A DNA stretch of 64,000 bases from positions 496,001 to 560,000 of the forward strand of contig NZ_AZQN01000003.1 of assembly GCF_000566685.1 (NCBI RefSeq), read 5' to 3'. Every line of letters begins with the position of its first letter. Positions within the stretch are counted from its first letter, which is position 1. Made by a program: the position numbers and the translations under genes. Shown in pieces: positions 35,342 to 43,400 of this stretch. The notes beneath the pieces were generated by a model, which saw only the letters and a program-made list of their open reading frames with translations, was not told the DNA's origin and did not search any database. The stretch is from Dyadobacter tibetensis Y620-1. Lineage in GTDB: Bacteria > Bacteroidota > Bacteroidia > Cytophagales > Spirosomataceae.

Positions 35342-36115
35342 ATGTTGACCAAGAGAATTATCCCCTGTCTGGACGTAAAAGATGGACGCACGGTGAAAGG
35401 GGTGAACTTTGTGAATCTGCGGGATGCCGGAGATGCTGTTGCCCTGGGGGCTATGTATGCCGAGCATGGAGCCGATGAGCTGGTGTATCTGGACATTACA
35501 GCTACCGTTGATGGTCGATCTACTTTTATAGACCTGGTAAGAAAGGTAGCGCATACAATCAATATTCCTTTTACAGTTGGAGGGGGTATTTCTACCAAAG
35601 AAGATGTTTCGGCATTATTACATGCTGGAGCCGACAAGGTTTCGATCAACTCCGCTGCTGTTCGCAATCCAGGCCTGATCGATGAGCTGGCCAGAGAGTT
35701 CGGGAGTCAATGCATTGTTGTGGCAATAGATACCCGTTTTATAGAAACTCCGCTCGGCAGAGAGCATATCGTCCACACCCATGGCGGTCGCCAAGCTACA
35801 GAGCTGCGCACCATTGCCTGGGCAAAAGAGGTAGAGCAACGGGGGGCGGGTGAGCTCCTGCTTACTTCCATGGATACCGATGGTACCAAGGATGGTTTTG
35901 CCCTCGAGCTGACTTCCATCGTGTCGTCTGCGGCTAATATTCCCGTGATTGCATCTGGCGGCGCAGGGAATATGGATCATTTTTATGATGTATTTACCAA
36001 CGGGAAAGCCGATGCTGGTCTGGCTGCCAGTATATTTCATTTTAATGAAATGACTATCCCCGATCTCAAACAGTATCTTACCGATAAGGGTTTGCCTATG
36101 CGCCTCACCCATTAG
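35342..36115 (+). CDS. hisF: Imidazole glycerol phosphate synthase cyclase subunit HisF
   Basis: 257 residues. Asp11 in [15 protein letters not shown] and the second catalytic Asp in [12 protein letters not shown] are both present, and the phosphate-binding loops are [12 protein letters not shown] and [12 protein letters not shown]. HisF uses ammonia tunnelled from HisH to make imidazole glycerol phosphate and AICAR. It lies 67 bp after hisA; nothing suggests an internal terminator, so it belongs to the same transcript. Confidence 0.97.
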   Translation: MLTKRIIPCLDVKDGRTVKGVNFVNLRDAGDAVALGAMYAEHGADELVYLDITATVDGRSTFIDLVRKVAHTINIPFTVGGGISTKEDVSALLHAGADKVSINSAAVRNPGLIDELAREFGSQCIVVAIDTRFIETPLGREHIVHTHGGRQATELRTIAWAKEVEQRGAGELLLTSMDTDGTKDGFALELTSIVSSAANIPVIASGGAGNMDHFYDVFTNGKADAGLAASIFHFNEMTIPDLKQYLTDKGLPMRLTH

Positions 36116-36210
36116 TGCTGGATCGATTTTTTTTAATAAATACCTTTATATTACCCCATGCAATACCCGGGAATGGAAAATATAACCGGACTGGGGACTA
36201 AAAATTAAAA

Positions 36211-36858
36211 ATGGAAAACTTAAATGAAATGAGCGGAAGCGAACGGACGGTTACTTTCGATAAATCGCCTGATGGCCTGGCGCCTGTGATTATCCAAGAC
36301 GTGCATACCGATAAAGTTCTGATGTTAGGCTTTATGAATGAAGAAGCCCTTGCCCAAACGAAGGCTGAGGGGAAAGTAACCTTCTTTAGCAGAAGCAAAC
36401 AACGCCTGTGGACTAAGGGAGAGACCTCTGGGAACTTCCTGATAGTCAAAGAAATCTTGGTAGATTGTGATTGCGATACGCTTTTGATCAAAGCATCTCC
36501 AATAGGGCCGACCTGTCATACCGGAGCAGACACCTGTTTCAATGAAGTGGTTGAAAAGGATTCCAAACGCGGAGAAGCTGCTTTCCTTAACTATTTGCAG
36601 AAGGAAGTTATACGTGATAGAAAATTGAATCCGAATGAAAAATCCTATACGACAAGCTTATTCAACCTGGGAATCAATAAGATCGCTCAGAAAGTAGGAG
36701 AGGAAGCCGTTGAAGTAGTGATAGAAGCTAAGGATGCCAATGATGATCTTTTCAAAGGAGAAGTGTCCGATCTGCTTTTTCACCTCCTGGTGCTTTTAGA
36801 ACAAAAAAACATTGACTTAGACGACGTAATTAGCGTACTTCGTAGTAGACACGCTTAA
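36211..36858 (+). CDS. hisI: Bifunctional phosphoribosyl-AMP cyclohydrolase/phosphoribosyl-ATP pyrophosphatase HisIE
   Basis: 215 residues in two domains. The N-terminal cyclohydrolase (about 1-115) has GFMNEEALAQT, FFSRSKQRLWTKGETSGN and the metal-binding cysteines in LVDCDCDTLL and GPTCHTG. The C-terminal pyrophosphohydrolase (about 125-215) has the MazG-like helix NKIAQKVGEEAVEVVIEAKD. It performs steps two and three of histidine synthesis. It ends the his part of the operon; the next gene begins only 14 bp later, so the downstream membrane genes may be transcribed with it. Confidence 0.97.
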   Translation: MENLNEMSGSERTVTFDKSPDGLAPVIIQDVHTDKVLMLGFMNEEALAQTKAEGKVTFFSRSKQRLWTKGETSGNFLIVKEILVDCDCDTLLIKASPIGPTCHTGADTCFNEVVEKDSKRGEAAFLNYLQKEVIRDRKLNPNEKSYTTSLFNLGINKIAQKVGEEAVEVVIEAKDANDDLFKGEVSDLLFHLLVLLEQKNIDLDDVISVLRSRHA

Positions 36859-36872
36859 TACCCAATAAATAT

Positions 36873-37208
36873 ATGTCCTTAATTATACGTCTCCTTATTA
36901 GCACACTGGCCGTACTGGTTGCTTCTAATCTGGTTCCAGGGGTGCATGTAGACGGCACCATTACGGCCGTTATCGTGGCGCTAGTCCTCGCATTCTTAAA
37001 TACGTTTATTAGACCTGTCGTCCAAATTTTGGCGCTACCCTTAACCATCCTTACGCTGGGACTATTTTACTTCGTGGTGAACGTCCTTATGATCCTGTTA
37101 GCCGCTTATCTGGTGGACGGTTTTAGCATCGACGGATTTATAGCGGCATTATTTTTTGGTATAATTATGACGGTCGTATCCACAGTATTGGGTATGTTTT
37201 TAGATTAG
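36873..37208 (+). CDS. Small membrane protein of the phage holin 4 (DUF360-like) family
   Basis: 111 residues with about four transmembrane helices covering nearly the whole chain. The pattern NTFIRPVVQILALPLTILTLGLFYFVVN, a long conserved block of the Phage_holin_4_2 (PF04020) family, is present in full. Despite the name, these chromosomal proteins are not linked to a phage and their function is unknown. It starts 14 bp after hisIE, implying a shared transcript. Confidence 0.88.
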   Translation: MSLIIRLLISTLAVLVASNLVPGVHVDGTITAVIVALVLAFLNTFIRPVVQILALPLTILTLGLFYFVVNVLMILLAAYLVDGFSIDGFIAALFFGIIMTVVSTVLGMFLD

Positions 37209-37276
37209 AAACAATCTGTTACCACAAGGTAAAAGCTTAATCAACCCATTTTGCATCAACAAAATCCATACACTAT

Positions 37277-37615
37277 ATGATGAATCAACTCGACGAAATA
37301 AAAGATACCATTCTCCGATATTTGGAAACGCGCCTCGACTTATTTAAGATTGAGACCCGTGGACGGATCGAGCAGGCCATTGTAATGGTTATTTATGGTA
37401 TATTGCTTTATAGTATTTTCCTGGTAGCCCTGGTATTGGGCTTAATCTTATTGGGTAATTATCTCAATGAAGTATTGGATAGCCCTTATTGGGGATATGT
37501 TATCCTGTTAGGCGCCGCACTGCTTAAACTGGCAATATGGATCGGATTTAGAAAATGGACCCTGGGGGTGCTTAGTAATCTGATAGCCACCATTATGTCC
37601 AAGAAGGAAGAATAA
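37277..37615 (+). CDS. Small membrane protein, Phage_holin_3_6 (DUF1469-like) family
   Basis: 112 residues. An amphipathic N-terminal helix (IKDTILRYLETRLDLFKIETRGRIEQA) is followed by two transmembrane helices at about 38-62 and 73-95, the PF07332-like layout. Such proteins are widespread in Bacteroidota and usually lie with a YtxH-like or DUF883-like protein, as here. The role is unknown; envelope or stress functions have been suggested for related genes elsewhere. The gene follows the previous one by 68 bp. Confidence 0.85.
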   Translation: MMNQLDEIKDTILRYLETRLDLFKIETRGRIEQAIVMVIYGILLYSIFLVALVLGLILLGNYLNEVLDSPYWGYVILLGAALLKLAIWIGFRKWTLGVLSNLIATIMSKKEE

Positions 37616-37707
37616 TTTATACAGCCAGGGATATTTACTCGAGCCTAATTGTTAATTTTGGCCCAAGATGCTGAAAATGCCCTGTTCATCCATAAACCAG
37701 TTTAGAG

Positions 37708-38163
37708 ATGAGTACATCAACAGATTTGACATCAAAAATATCGGCGAAGCCATTTTCGTCGGATACTGAAGCCCAGAAACAGGAACTAGAAATGGAGGTA
37801 GGCCTTTTTAAAGATAGGCTTGACCAACAGTTGGAAGGGCTTAAAGAAGAGGCTTCGGAAGTAGGAAAGAAAGCCCTGATTGTTGGGGGTATCGTTGTCG
37901 GTACATATCTGGTCATGAATGCCCTTTTACCTAAGGAAAAAGAGGAAAAGTCGGAATCCGAAAATAATAAAGACGAAGTATATTTTGTTGAAACGGAAGA
38001 AATTCCTGTTTCTAAATCTAAAAAGCGAGTCAAAAAAGGGACGCAGGACGTTTTGAAAGCTGCTCAAGGAATAGCCTGGACCCTGGCGGTAGGCTGGGCC
38101 CGCAAACAACTCTTGAATTACATTGCGGCTGACCCAAGTGCGAATGAAAAAAATGAACAATAA
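37708..38163 (+). CDS. Hypothetical one-helix membrane protein
   Basis: 151 residues. An acidic-amphipathic N-terminal helix (about 15-50; KQELEMEVGLFKDRLDQQLEGLKEEASEVG), one transmembrane segment (about 53-72; ALIVGGIVVGTYLVMNALL), then a highly charged stretch (KEKEEKSESENNKDE) and a second weakly hydrophobic segment near 115-133 (GIAWTLAVGWARKQLL). I do not recognise the family. Its 3' end overlaps the prenylglyceryl phosphate synthase gene by 11 bp, so the two are translationally linked and probably also belong to the his-holin transcript. Confidence 0.75.
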   Translation: MSTSTDLTSKISAKPFSSDTEAQKQELEMEVGLFKDRLDQQLEGLKEEASEVGKKALIVGGIVVGTYLVMNALLPKEKEEKSESENNKDEVYFVETEEIPVSKSKKRVKKGTQDVLKAAQGIAWTLAVGWARKQLLNYIAADPSANEKNEQ

Positions 38164-38917
38164 TATCAGGGAACAGTTGCTTTCCAAACGGAAGGAGGGC
38201 CGGCGCTCATTTGCTGTGCTTCTCGATCCAGATAAAATTAACTTCGATCTGTTTCCGGATTTTCTAGAAATGGCCGTAAAGCATGGGGTGGATTATTTCT
38301 TTGTAGGCGGTAGCCTAATCACAGAATATTCCATAGATAAGCTTATTAAAGCCATTCATGTTCATACGCCCGTGCCTGCAATCCTATTCCCGGGAAGCAG
38401 TTTGCATATAGAGCCGTCGGCCGATGGTATATTACTGCTTTCCCTGATCTCGGGACGTAACCCAGAGCTTCTGATAGGACAGCATGTGGTTGCCGCTCCT
38501 CTGATTCAGAAGAGTGGTCTGGAGGTACTACCCACTGGTTACATGCTCATAGAGAGCGGCAGGCTAACCACGGTTTCATACATTAGTAATACCACACCCA
38601 TACCCCGAGATAAGCCGGCTATAGCCGCTTGCACGGCCATGGCTGGAGCGCTTTTAGGCCTGAGTAATATCTTCTTAGATGCCGGGAGTGGGGCCATGCA
38701 TCCGGTGCCTGCCCCAGTAATTGCGGCTGTACGCAATGCGGTGACTACTCCTCTGATCGTTGGGGGTGGAATAAACTCTTATGAGAAAGCATATGCCGCT
38801 CTCGAAGCGGGAGCCGACGTGATCGTTGTAGGGAATGCTATTGAAGAGAATCCGAATTTATTGCCTGAAATTGCAGCGGCTGTCCAGGCATTTAATGGAA
38901 GTCTCCAGGGAGTGTAA
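38153..38917 (+). CDS. Geranylgeranylglyceryl phosphate synthase family protein (group II)
   Basis: 254 residues from the ATG at 38153 (MNNNIREQLLSKRKEGRRSF). The TIM-barrel landmarks of the GGGPS/PcrB family are visible: AVLLDPDKIN near the N-terminus (metal and phosphate side), VGGSLITE, ILFPGSSL, the central YISNTTPIPRDKP segment, and the phosphate-binding VGGGINSYEKA with VVGNAIEENP. The enzymes join a prenyl diphosphate to sn-glycerol-1-phosphate, the first step toward ether lipids in archaea; Bacteroidota carry active homologues whose product is unclear. No sn-glycerol-1-phosphate dehydrogenase is in the window. It overlaps the upstream gene. Confidence 0.93.
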   Translation: MNNNIREQLLSKRKEGRRSFAVLLDPDKINFDLFPDFLEMAVKHGVDYFFVGGSLITEYSIDKLIKAIHVHTPVPAILFPGSSLHIEPSADGILLLSLISGRNPELLIGQHVVAAPLIQKSGLEVLPTGYMLIESGRLTTVSYISNTTPIPRDKPAIAACTAMAGALLGLSNIFLDAGSGAMHPVPAPVIAAVRNAVTTPLIVGGGINSYEKAYAALEAGADVIVVGNAIEENPNLLPEIAAAVQAFNGSLQGV

Positions 38918-39034
38918 TGGGTTTTTAGGCTGTAAAATTGTATTTTTCGAAGGAGGTTAATTATTTTCTAAGGAAATTTTAAGTTCTTAGAAAAATACAA
39001 TCCCAAAATTTATGAATTGTCATTTCTTTCGTGT

Positions 39035-39042
39035 TACCTTTG
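39035..39042 (+). promoter_or_regulatory. Candidate promoter of the small lipoprotein gene
   Basis: TACCTTTG fits TAnnTTTG, and an ATTG at 39016-39019 may act as the -33 element. It is 27 bp before the ATG at 39069 and lies inside the longer open frame from 39012, supporting the shorter start. Confidence 0.55.
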
Positions 39043-39068
39043 TATCGAACCTTAATTACACCCAAGAA

Positions 39069-39245
39069 ATGAAAAAATTCTTTGCTTTTGCTTTTGTTGC
39101 CGGGATGGTAGCATTTGCTTCATGTACTAGCAAACCTGCTGAAGAAGCAGCTGATTCTACTGCAGTTTCTGTTGAGTCTGTAGAAGTTGACACTATGGCA
39201 GTTGATACTACCATGGCGGCTGATACTGCTGTTATTGCTGAGTAA
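39069..39245 (+). CDS. Small acidic lipoprotein
   Basis: 58 residues: a lipoprotein signal (MKKFFAFAFVAGMVAFASC, Cys19) followed by an acidic, low-complexity tail made of Ala, Asp, Thr, Val and Glu with no Lys after residue 22 (pattern such as VESVEVDTMAVDTTMAADT). No known domain. It has its own promoter and a strong terminator directly after, so it is a single-gene, probably well expressed unit. Such tiny surface or periplasmic lipoproteins are common in Cytophagales, with unknown roles. Confidence 0.8.
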   Translation: MKKFFAFAFVAGMVAFASCTSKPAEEAADSTAVSVESVEVDTMAVDTTMAADTAVIAE

Positions 39246-39272
39246 TCAGTAAACTCAGGTTTCGAAAAATTT

Positions 39273-39302
39273 GAAAGCCCTATCCAATAGGGCTTTCTTT
39301 TT
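39273..39302 (+). terminator. Strong terminator after the small lipoprotein
   Basis: Perfect 11-bp stem 39273-39283 / 39287-39297 (GAAAGCCCTAT with ATAGGGCTTTC), CCA loop and a T run 39298-39302. It overlaps the upstream part of the open frame of the following gene, so that gene must start later, at 39313. Confidence 0.92.
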
Positions 39303-39312
39303 GTTATATAGT

Positions 39313-39942
39313 ATGACTAAACTTCCAAACCGCTTTGGAGAGTGGGTTCCCGAGGCCGCTGCTGATTATTGTTTTAAATTGTTTGTGGCTCAGCCTGTTC
39401 TACTGGCAGTTACCAAGCCCCGTGATAGTAAACTGGGTGATTTTACGGCGAAATCGAACGGAGAACTTCGGGTAAGTGTAAATGGTAACCTTAATCCATT
39501 TGCCTTCTTAATTACCTATCTACATGAAATGGCGCATCTGCAGGTTCATTTGGAAAGAAAGGCTTTGAGAGGACCTCGAGTGGCTCCCCATGGACAGGTC
39601 TGGAAATCAACCTTCCGGAAGCTTCTTGCTCCTGTGGCCAATTCAGAGATTTTTCCTGCAGATATTTTAGAAGCCTTGCTGGATTATATGCGGGATCCGA
39701 AAGCGAGAACCTCGGCCCATATACCCCTTTATACTACCCTGAAACGCTACGACCCCCCATCGGAAGGCTATAAGAATAAAATTGCCCTTTTAGACCTCAG
39801 GGAAGGGAGTTCTTTCGTTTTTCGTAATAGAACCTACGTGCGGCAAACAGCACGACGGACCAGAGTGCTTTGCTTAGACAAGCTGACGGAAAAACTCTAT
39901 ACCATACCTGCACATGTATTTGTGGAACCTGAAAATTATTAG
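39313..39942 (+). CDS. SprT-like zinc metalloprotein
   Basis: 209 residues from the ATG at 39313. The zinc motif HEMAH is at His71, Glu72 and His75 (TYLHEMAHLQVH), followed by APHGQVWKSTFRKL, where the conserved HG.W.F pattern of SprT-like proteins supplies the third ligand. The protein lacks the zinc-ribbon cysteines of E. coli SprT and has a C-terminal beta-rich part (about 155-205). Members include DNA-protein crosslink proteases (SPRTN) but the bacterial role is not established. Note that the type IX secretion protein called SprT (PorT) is unrelated. The porU frame overlaps its end by 29 bp. Confidence 0.88.
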   Translation: MTKLPNRFGEWVPEAAADYCFKLFVAQPVLLAVTKPRDSKLGDFTAKSNGELRVSVNGNLNPFAFLITYLHEMAHLQVHLERKALRGPRVAPHGQVWKSTFRKLLAPVANSEIFPADILEALLDYMRDPKARTSAHIPLYTTLKRYDPPSEGYKNKIALLDLREGSSFVFRNRTYVRQTARRTRVLCLDKLTEKLYTIPAHVFVEPENY

Positions 39943-42900
39943 ATTCACCTTTATGCCTTTACTCCTGGCCATTTCAGGAATTTTGGTGAATGGCAGAGTA
40001 TGGGCTCAAGATAATTTTCCTCTGGCTGCCGGCCCTTGGGCACGTCTGGGAATAACGAATTCGGGAATTTATAAAATTGATCAGGACTTCATAAAAAAGA
40101 TTGGCTGGAACGCCAGTCAAGTTGACCCTCGTACCCTGAAAATATATGGTAATGGAGGGCAGGTACTCCCTCAGTCCAATGCCATCGAGAGACCAGGGAG
40201 GCCCTTGGAGATTCCTGCCTGGTTGGATGGGGGGGAGGATGGGCACTGGAATGCTTCCGTTGCCCTATATTTCTATGGAGAAAGTCCACATACCGTTCGT
40301 TATAATAACGGAGAGAATGTACTGGAGCACCAGAAAAATCCTTACTGCGATACCACCTTCTACTTTATTACCTTTGGTGCTGAGCCCGGTTTGAGGATCC
40401 CGGCTGTCCCCAGTACCTCGGATATGTATCAGGAGCAACGAGAATATTACGTGGATTATTGGTTTCAGGAAACCGAGCGATATAACCTACTGCAATCGGG
40501 ACGCGACTGGTGGGGCGAATATCTAGGCGGTTCTTCGCTGGCGCTAACCGCAGAGATGCCCGACTTAATGCCCGCTTCCTCTTTGCGCATCGATATTTCT
40601 GCTATTGCCTCTGCTCAGGTAGCTACCGCGCTCAAAGTTGCTCTGAATGGTCAGCCCCTGGGGGAGGCTGTTTTCGGAACAGTGGCAGGAGCTACCTATA
40701 CCGCCAGAGCGGCACCCTATCGGGGATCATTTGACTACAGATTAGCAGCCAGCCCCGTCTCCAGCCTGAAGTTTACCCTTGAATACGATCGTAAAGGGCA
40801 GCTTTCGGCTCAGTCCTTTTTAGATTTCATAAGTATCCAGGCCAGACGCAAACTGGTGGCTTACCCACGGCAGCAATTCTATCACTTTCTTCCGGCAAAG
40901 TCTGATATCATGCAGACTTTTTTTTCACAAGCTTCCTCCAGCTGGCAGCTTTGGAATATCACCCTTCCCTCACAACCCCGTGTTCAGCAGCTGGAGTGGA
41001 CTCCGTCAGGAGCAGGCTTTGTGCAGGCTGGCCATAGCCAGTACCAGCAGTTCATAGGTTTTAATAAGGATAAAGTACCACCTCCTGTCAGTGGACAGCA
41101 GATTGCTAATCAGAATTTGAAGATTGCTGACCATGTTGAACTTATTATCGTGACCGCTCCTCCATTCTGGAAGGAAGCCCAACGCCTGGCCCAGCATAGG
41201 AAGCAGGTCGACGGACTGGAAAGCCAGGTGGTGACCACCACGCAAATTTTCAATCAGTATGCTTCCGGCAAAGTAGATCCTACCGCCATCCGTGACTTTC
41301 TTCGTGATATTTATCAAGCTGGGAATCTGAAATATTTACTACTCTTTGGCGATGCCACATACGATTATAAGAATAATCTCAATAATCAGACCCCCTTTCA
41401 ACGTGGCTCTTGGGTGCCTACTTATGAGAGCCGGGAGTCAATATTGCCCATTTATACCTATGCTTCTGATGACTATTTCGGTTTTCTGGATAGGGATGAG
41501 GGAGACTGGGGGGAAACAGTAGCCGGAGATCATCTTCTGGATATTGGTATCGGGCGTCTGCCTGTGCGCAATCAAGAAGAGGCCGAGCAGGTTGTAGATA
41601 AATTAATTAATTACCAGGGTTCAAACTCTAAAGGCCCTTGGCGCAGCCGGATTACTTTTGTGGCAGACGACGGGGACGGGGAAATTCACCAGTCGCATGC
41701 CAGTCAACTGGCTAACCTTATTGATGCGGATTTTCTAACGCAGAAAATATTTATTGACGAATATCCGCAGCCAAACGCAGCCTCCGGGCAGCATGCTCCA
41801 CAAGCTTCTAAGCTCATTCAGTCGACTATTGACCGGGGAGCCCTGATCCTTAATTACACGGGTCATGGGGGAGTTAATGGCTGGGCTCAGGAACAAATCC
41901 TCAGCCTTCCCGATATGATTTACGCCAGAGGGTATAATAATCTCCCCGTTTTGGTAACAGCCACCTGCGATTTTGGGCGTTATGACGATATGGCACAGGT
42001 TTCAGGAGCCGAACTGATGGTATTAAGCCCTAGGGGAGCCGCTATTGCTGCGCTCAGTACCACACGCCCGGTATATGCCAGTACAAATTTTACACTCAAC
42101 AAAGCACTTTATAACACCCTTGCCAAGACTTCTGGCCAGTTAAGACTGGGTGACTTGGTTCGCCAGACAAAGAATAATGCACTGGTAGGGAGTTTGAACC
42201 GCAATTTCACCCTATTAGGTGATCCTTCCATGCTACTAATCGACAGGAACAGACTTGTTCAGTGGCATACGGTTCCAGATACCCTCCGTCCCGGTGAAAC
42301 CGTGTGCCTGTCGGGTCAGGTTACCTGGGGGGAGACCGGAACGATTGATAAGGATTTTAATGGAAAAGTATATCTGACATTGTTCGATAAATTTAGAAAT
42401 TTTACTACTCTTGGTGACGAAGGTGAAAAAATGGAGTATCAAGATAATAGAGATAAACTATATGAAGGTACCGTTAGCGTCCGGGGTGGCCTTTTCGAAC
42501 TGGTATTTATAGTCCCTATGGATGCACGTACTGATGTTGGGTGGGGCCGTATGAGCGCGTATGCTTTATCGGAAGGAGGAGAGGAAGAAGCTCAGGGGCA
42601 ATGCCCCGTACTCATTGGGGGGCAGGTGATCGAAGAGGCTGATACTCCGACCGAATTGGCAGCCTATATGAACGATCCTTCGTTTCGAGATGGCGACCTT
42701 GTAGATCCTAGTTCCGTGATGGTGGTTCGTATTAGGGATAAAGAGGGTATTAACCTGGTGGGGAGCCCCTACGGCCGTGGGCTGACCTTAACGCTTAATG
42801 ACACGCTGGAGATAGATTTGAGTGATTTTTATAGAGCCGAGCTGGATGATTTTACAGCCGGGAGTATTGTATATCCCTTTAAGGACTTGCCTCAGGGGAC

Positions 42901-43294
42901 CTATACGGCTACGGTAAAAGTTTACGATAGTTATAATAACTCATCAAAAATAACGTTCGGTTTTGAGGTAGGAGCCATTAAAGGCGTCGCCATCACCGAC
43001 TTGGTGATATTCCCCAATCCATTCCAGAATGACTGGTCATTCGATTTGGAACATAACAGGGTCGACGAAGATATAGCGTTGGAATTGAAAGTGCTGACTA
43101 TTTCAGGTAAAGTAATTGGGGAGGAAAAATGGATCTATTATAACGCACCGGCAAAATTGAAGGAAAGAGTAACAGCCCAAGCCCTAACAAACGGATTGCA
43201 CATCAATCAATTGTATATATACATGCTATCTATCAAATCACTAAAGGATTATACGGTGGCAAGAAGCTCAGGGAGAATCATGCGCTCACCCTAA
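39914..43294 (+). CDS. porU: Type IX secretion system sortase PorU
   Basis: 1126 residues. Signal peptide with a basic n-region (LKIIRFTFMPLLLAISGILVN), hence the start at 39914 rather than the Met at 39953. A C25 (gingipain-like) caspase-fold domain at about 400-770 has the catalytic His651 in NYTGHGGVNGW and Cys685 in TATCDFGRYDD. The C-terminal region (from about 1035) is a type IX sorting-type domain beginning ITDLVIFPNPFQNDW. PorU removes the C-terminal signal of T9SS cargo at the cell surface and links the cargo to A-type lipopolysaccharide or releases it. It lies 106 bp before porV; the pair is conserved across Bacteroidota that have the system. Confidence 0.95.
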   Translation: MYLWNLKIIRFTFMPLLLAISGILVNGRVWAQDNFPLAAGPWARLGITNSGIYKIDQDFIKKIGWNASQVDPRTLKIYGNGGQVLPQSNAIERPGRPLEIPAWLDGGEDGHWNASVALYFYGESPHTVRYNNGENVLEHQKNPYCDTTFYFITFGAEPGLRIPAVPSTSDMYQEQREYYVDYWFQETERYNLLQSGRDWWGEYLGGSSLALTAEMPDLMPASSLRIDISAIASAQVATALKVALNGQPLGEAVFGTVAGATYTARAAPYRGSFDYRLAASPVSSLKFTLEYDRKGQLSAQSFLDFISIQARRKLVAYPRQQFYHFLPAKSDIMQTFFSQASSSWQLWNITLPSQPRVQQLEWTPSGAGFVQAGHSQYQQFIGFNKDKVPPPVSGQQIANQNLKIADHVELIIVTAPPFWKEAQRLAQHRKQVDGLESQVVTTTQIFNQYASGKVDPTAIRDFLRDIYQAGNLKYLLLFGDATYDYKNNLNNQTPFQRGSWVPTYESRESILPIYTYASDDYFGFLDRDEGDWGETVAGDHLLDIGIGRLPVRNQEEAEQVVDKLINYQGSNSKGPWRSRITFVADDGDGEIHQSHASQLANLIDADFLTQKIFIDEYPQPNAASGQHAPQASKLIQSTIDRGALILNYTGHGGVNGWAQEQILSLPDMIYARGYNNLPVLVTATCDFGRYDDMAQVSGAELMVLSPRGAAIAALSTTRPVYASTNFTLNKALYNTLAKTSGQLRLGDLVRQTKNNALVGSLNRNFTLLGDPSMLLIDRNRLVQWHTVPDTLRPGETVCLSGQVTWGETGTIDKDFNGKVYLTLFDKFRNFTTLGDEGEKMEYQDNRDKLYEGTVSVRGGLFELVFIVPMDARTDVGWGRMSAYALSEGGEEEAQGQCPVLIGGQVIEEADTPTELAAYMNDPSFRDGDLVDPSSVMVVRIRDKEGINLVGSPYGRGLTLTLNDTLEIDLSDFYRAELDDFTAGSIVYPFKDLPQGTYTATVKVYDSYNNSSKITFGFEVGAIKGVAITDLVIFPNPFQNDWSFDLEHNRVDEDIALELKVLTISGKVIGEEKWIYYNAPAKLKERVTAQALTNGLHINQLYIYMLSIKSLKDYTVARSSGRIMRSP

Positions 43295-43340
43295 GAATCA
43301 ATAAAACGAATTTTTTTTTAATAATAACTATCTTTCATCG

Positions 43341-43348
43341 TATTTTTG
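43341..43348 (+). promoter_or_regulatory. Candidate -7 element of porV
   Basis: TATTTTTG fits TAnnTTTG and lies 53 bp before the porV ATG at 43401. An independent porV promoter would let the shuttle protein be made in excess over the sortase. Confidence 0.5.
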
Positions 43349-43400
43349 ACCCTTTAAAAGAAGCTGATCTAACGCACTTCCTTTCTCAAATCCAATTTAT

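Noticed and set aside
36873..37615. Two phage-holin-named genes as evidence of a prophage
   Set aside because: Both families are common chromosomal membrane proteins in Bacteroidota; no capsid, terminase, integrase or lysis gene is near.
39313..39942. SprT-like gene as the type IX secretion component SprT
   Set aside because: T9SS SprT (PorT) is an outer membrane barrel protein; this one has a cytoplasmic SprT-like HEMAH zinc motif. The shared name is accidental.
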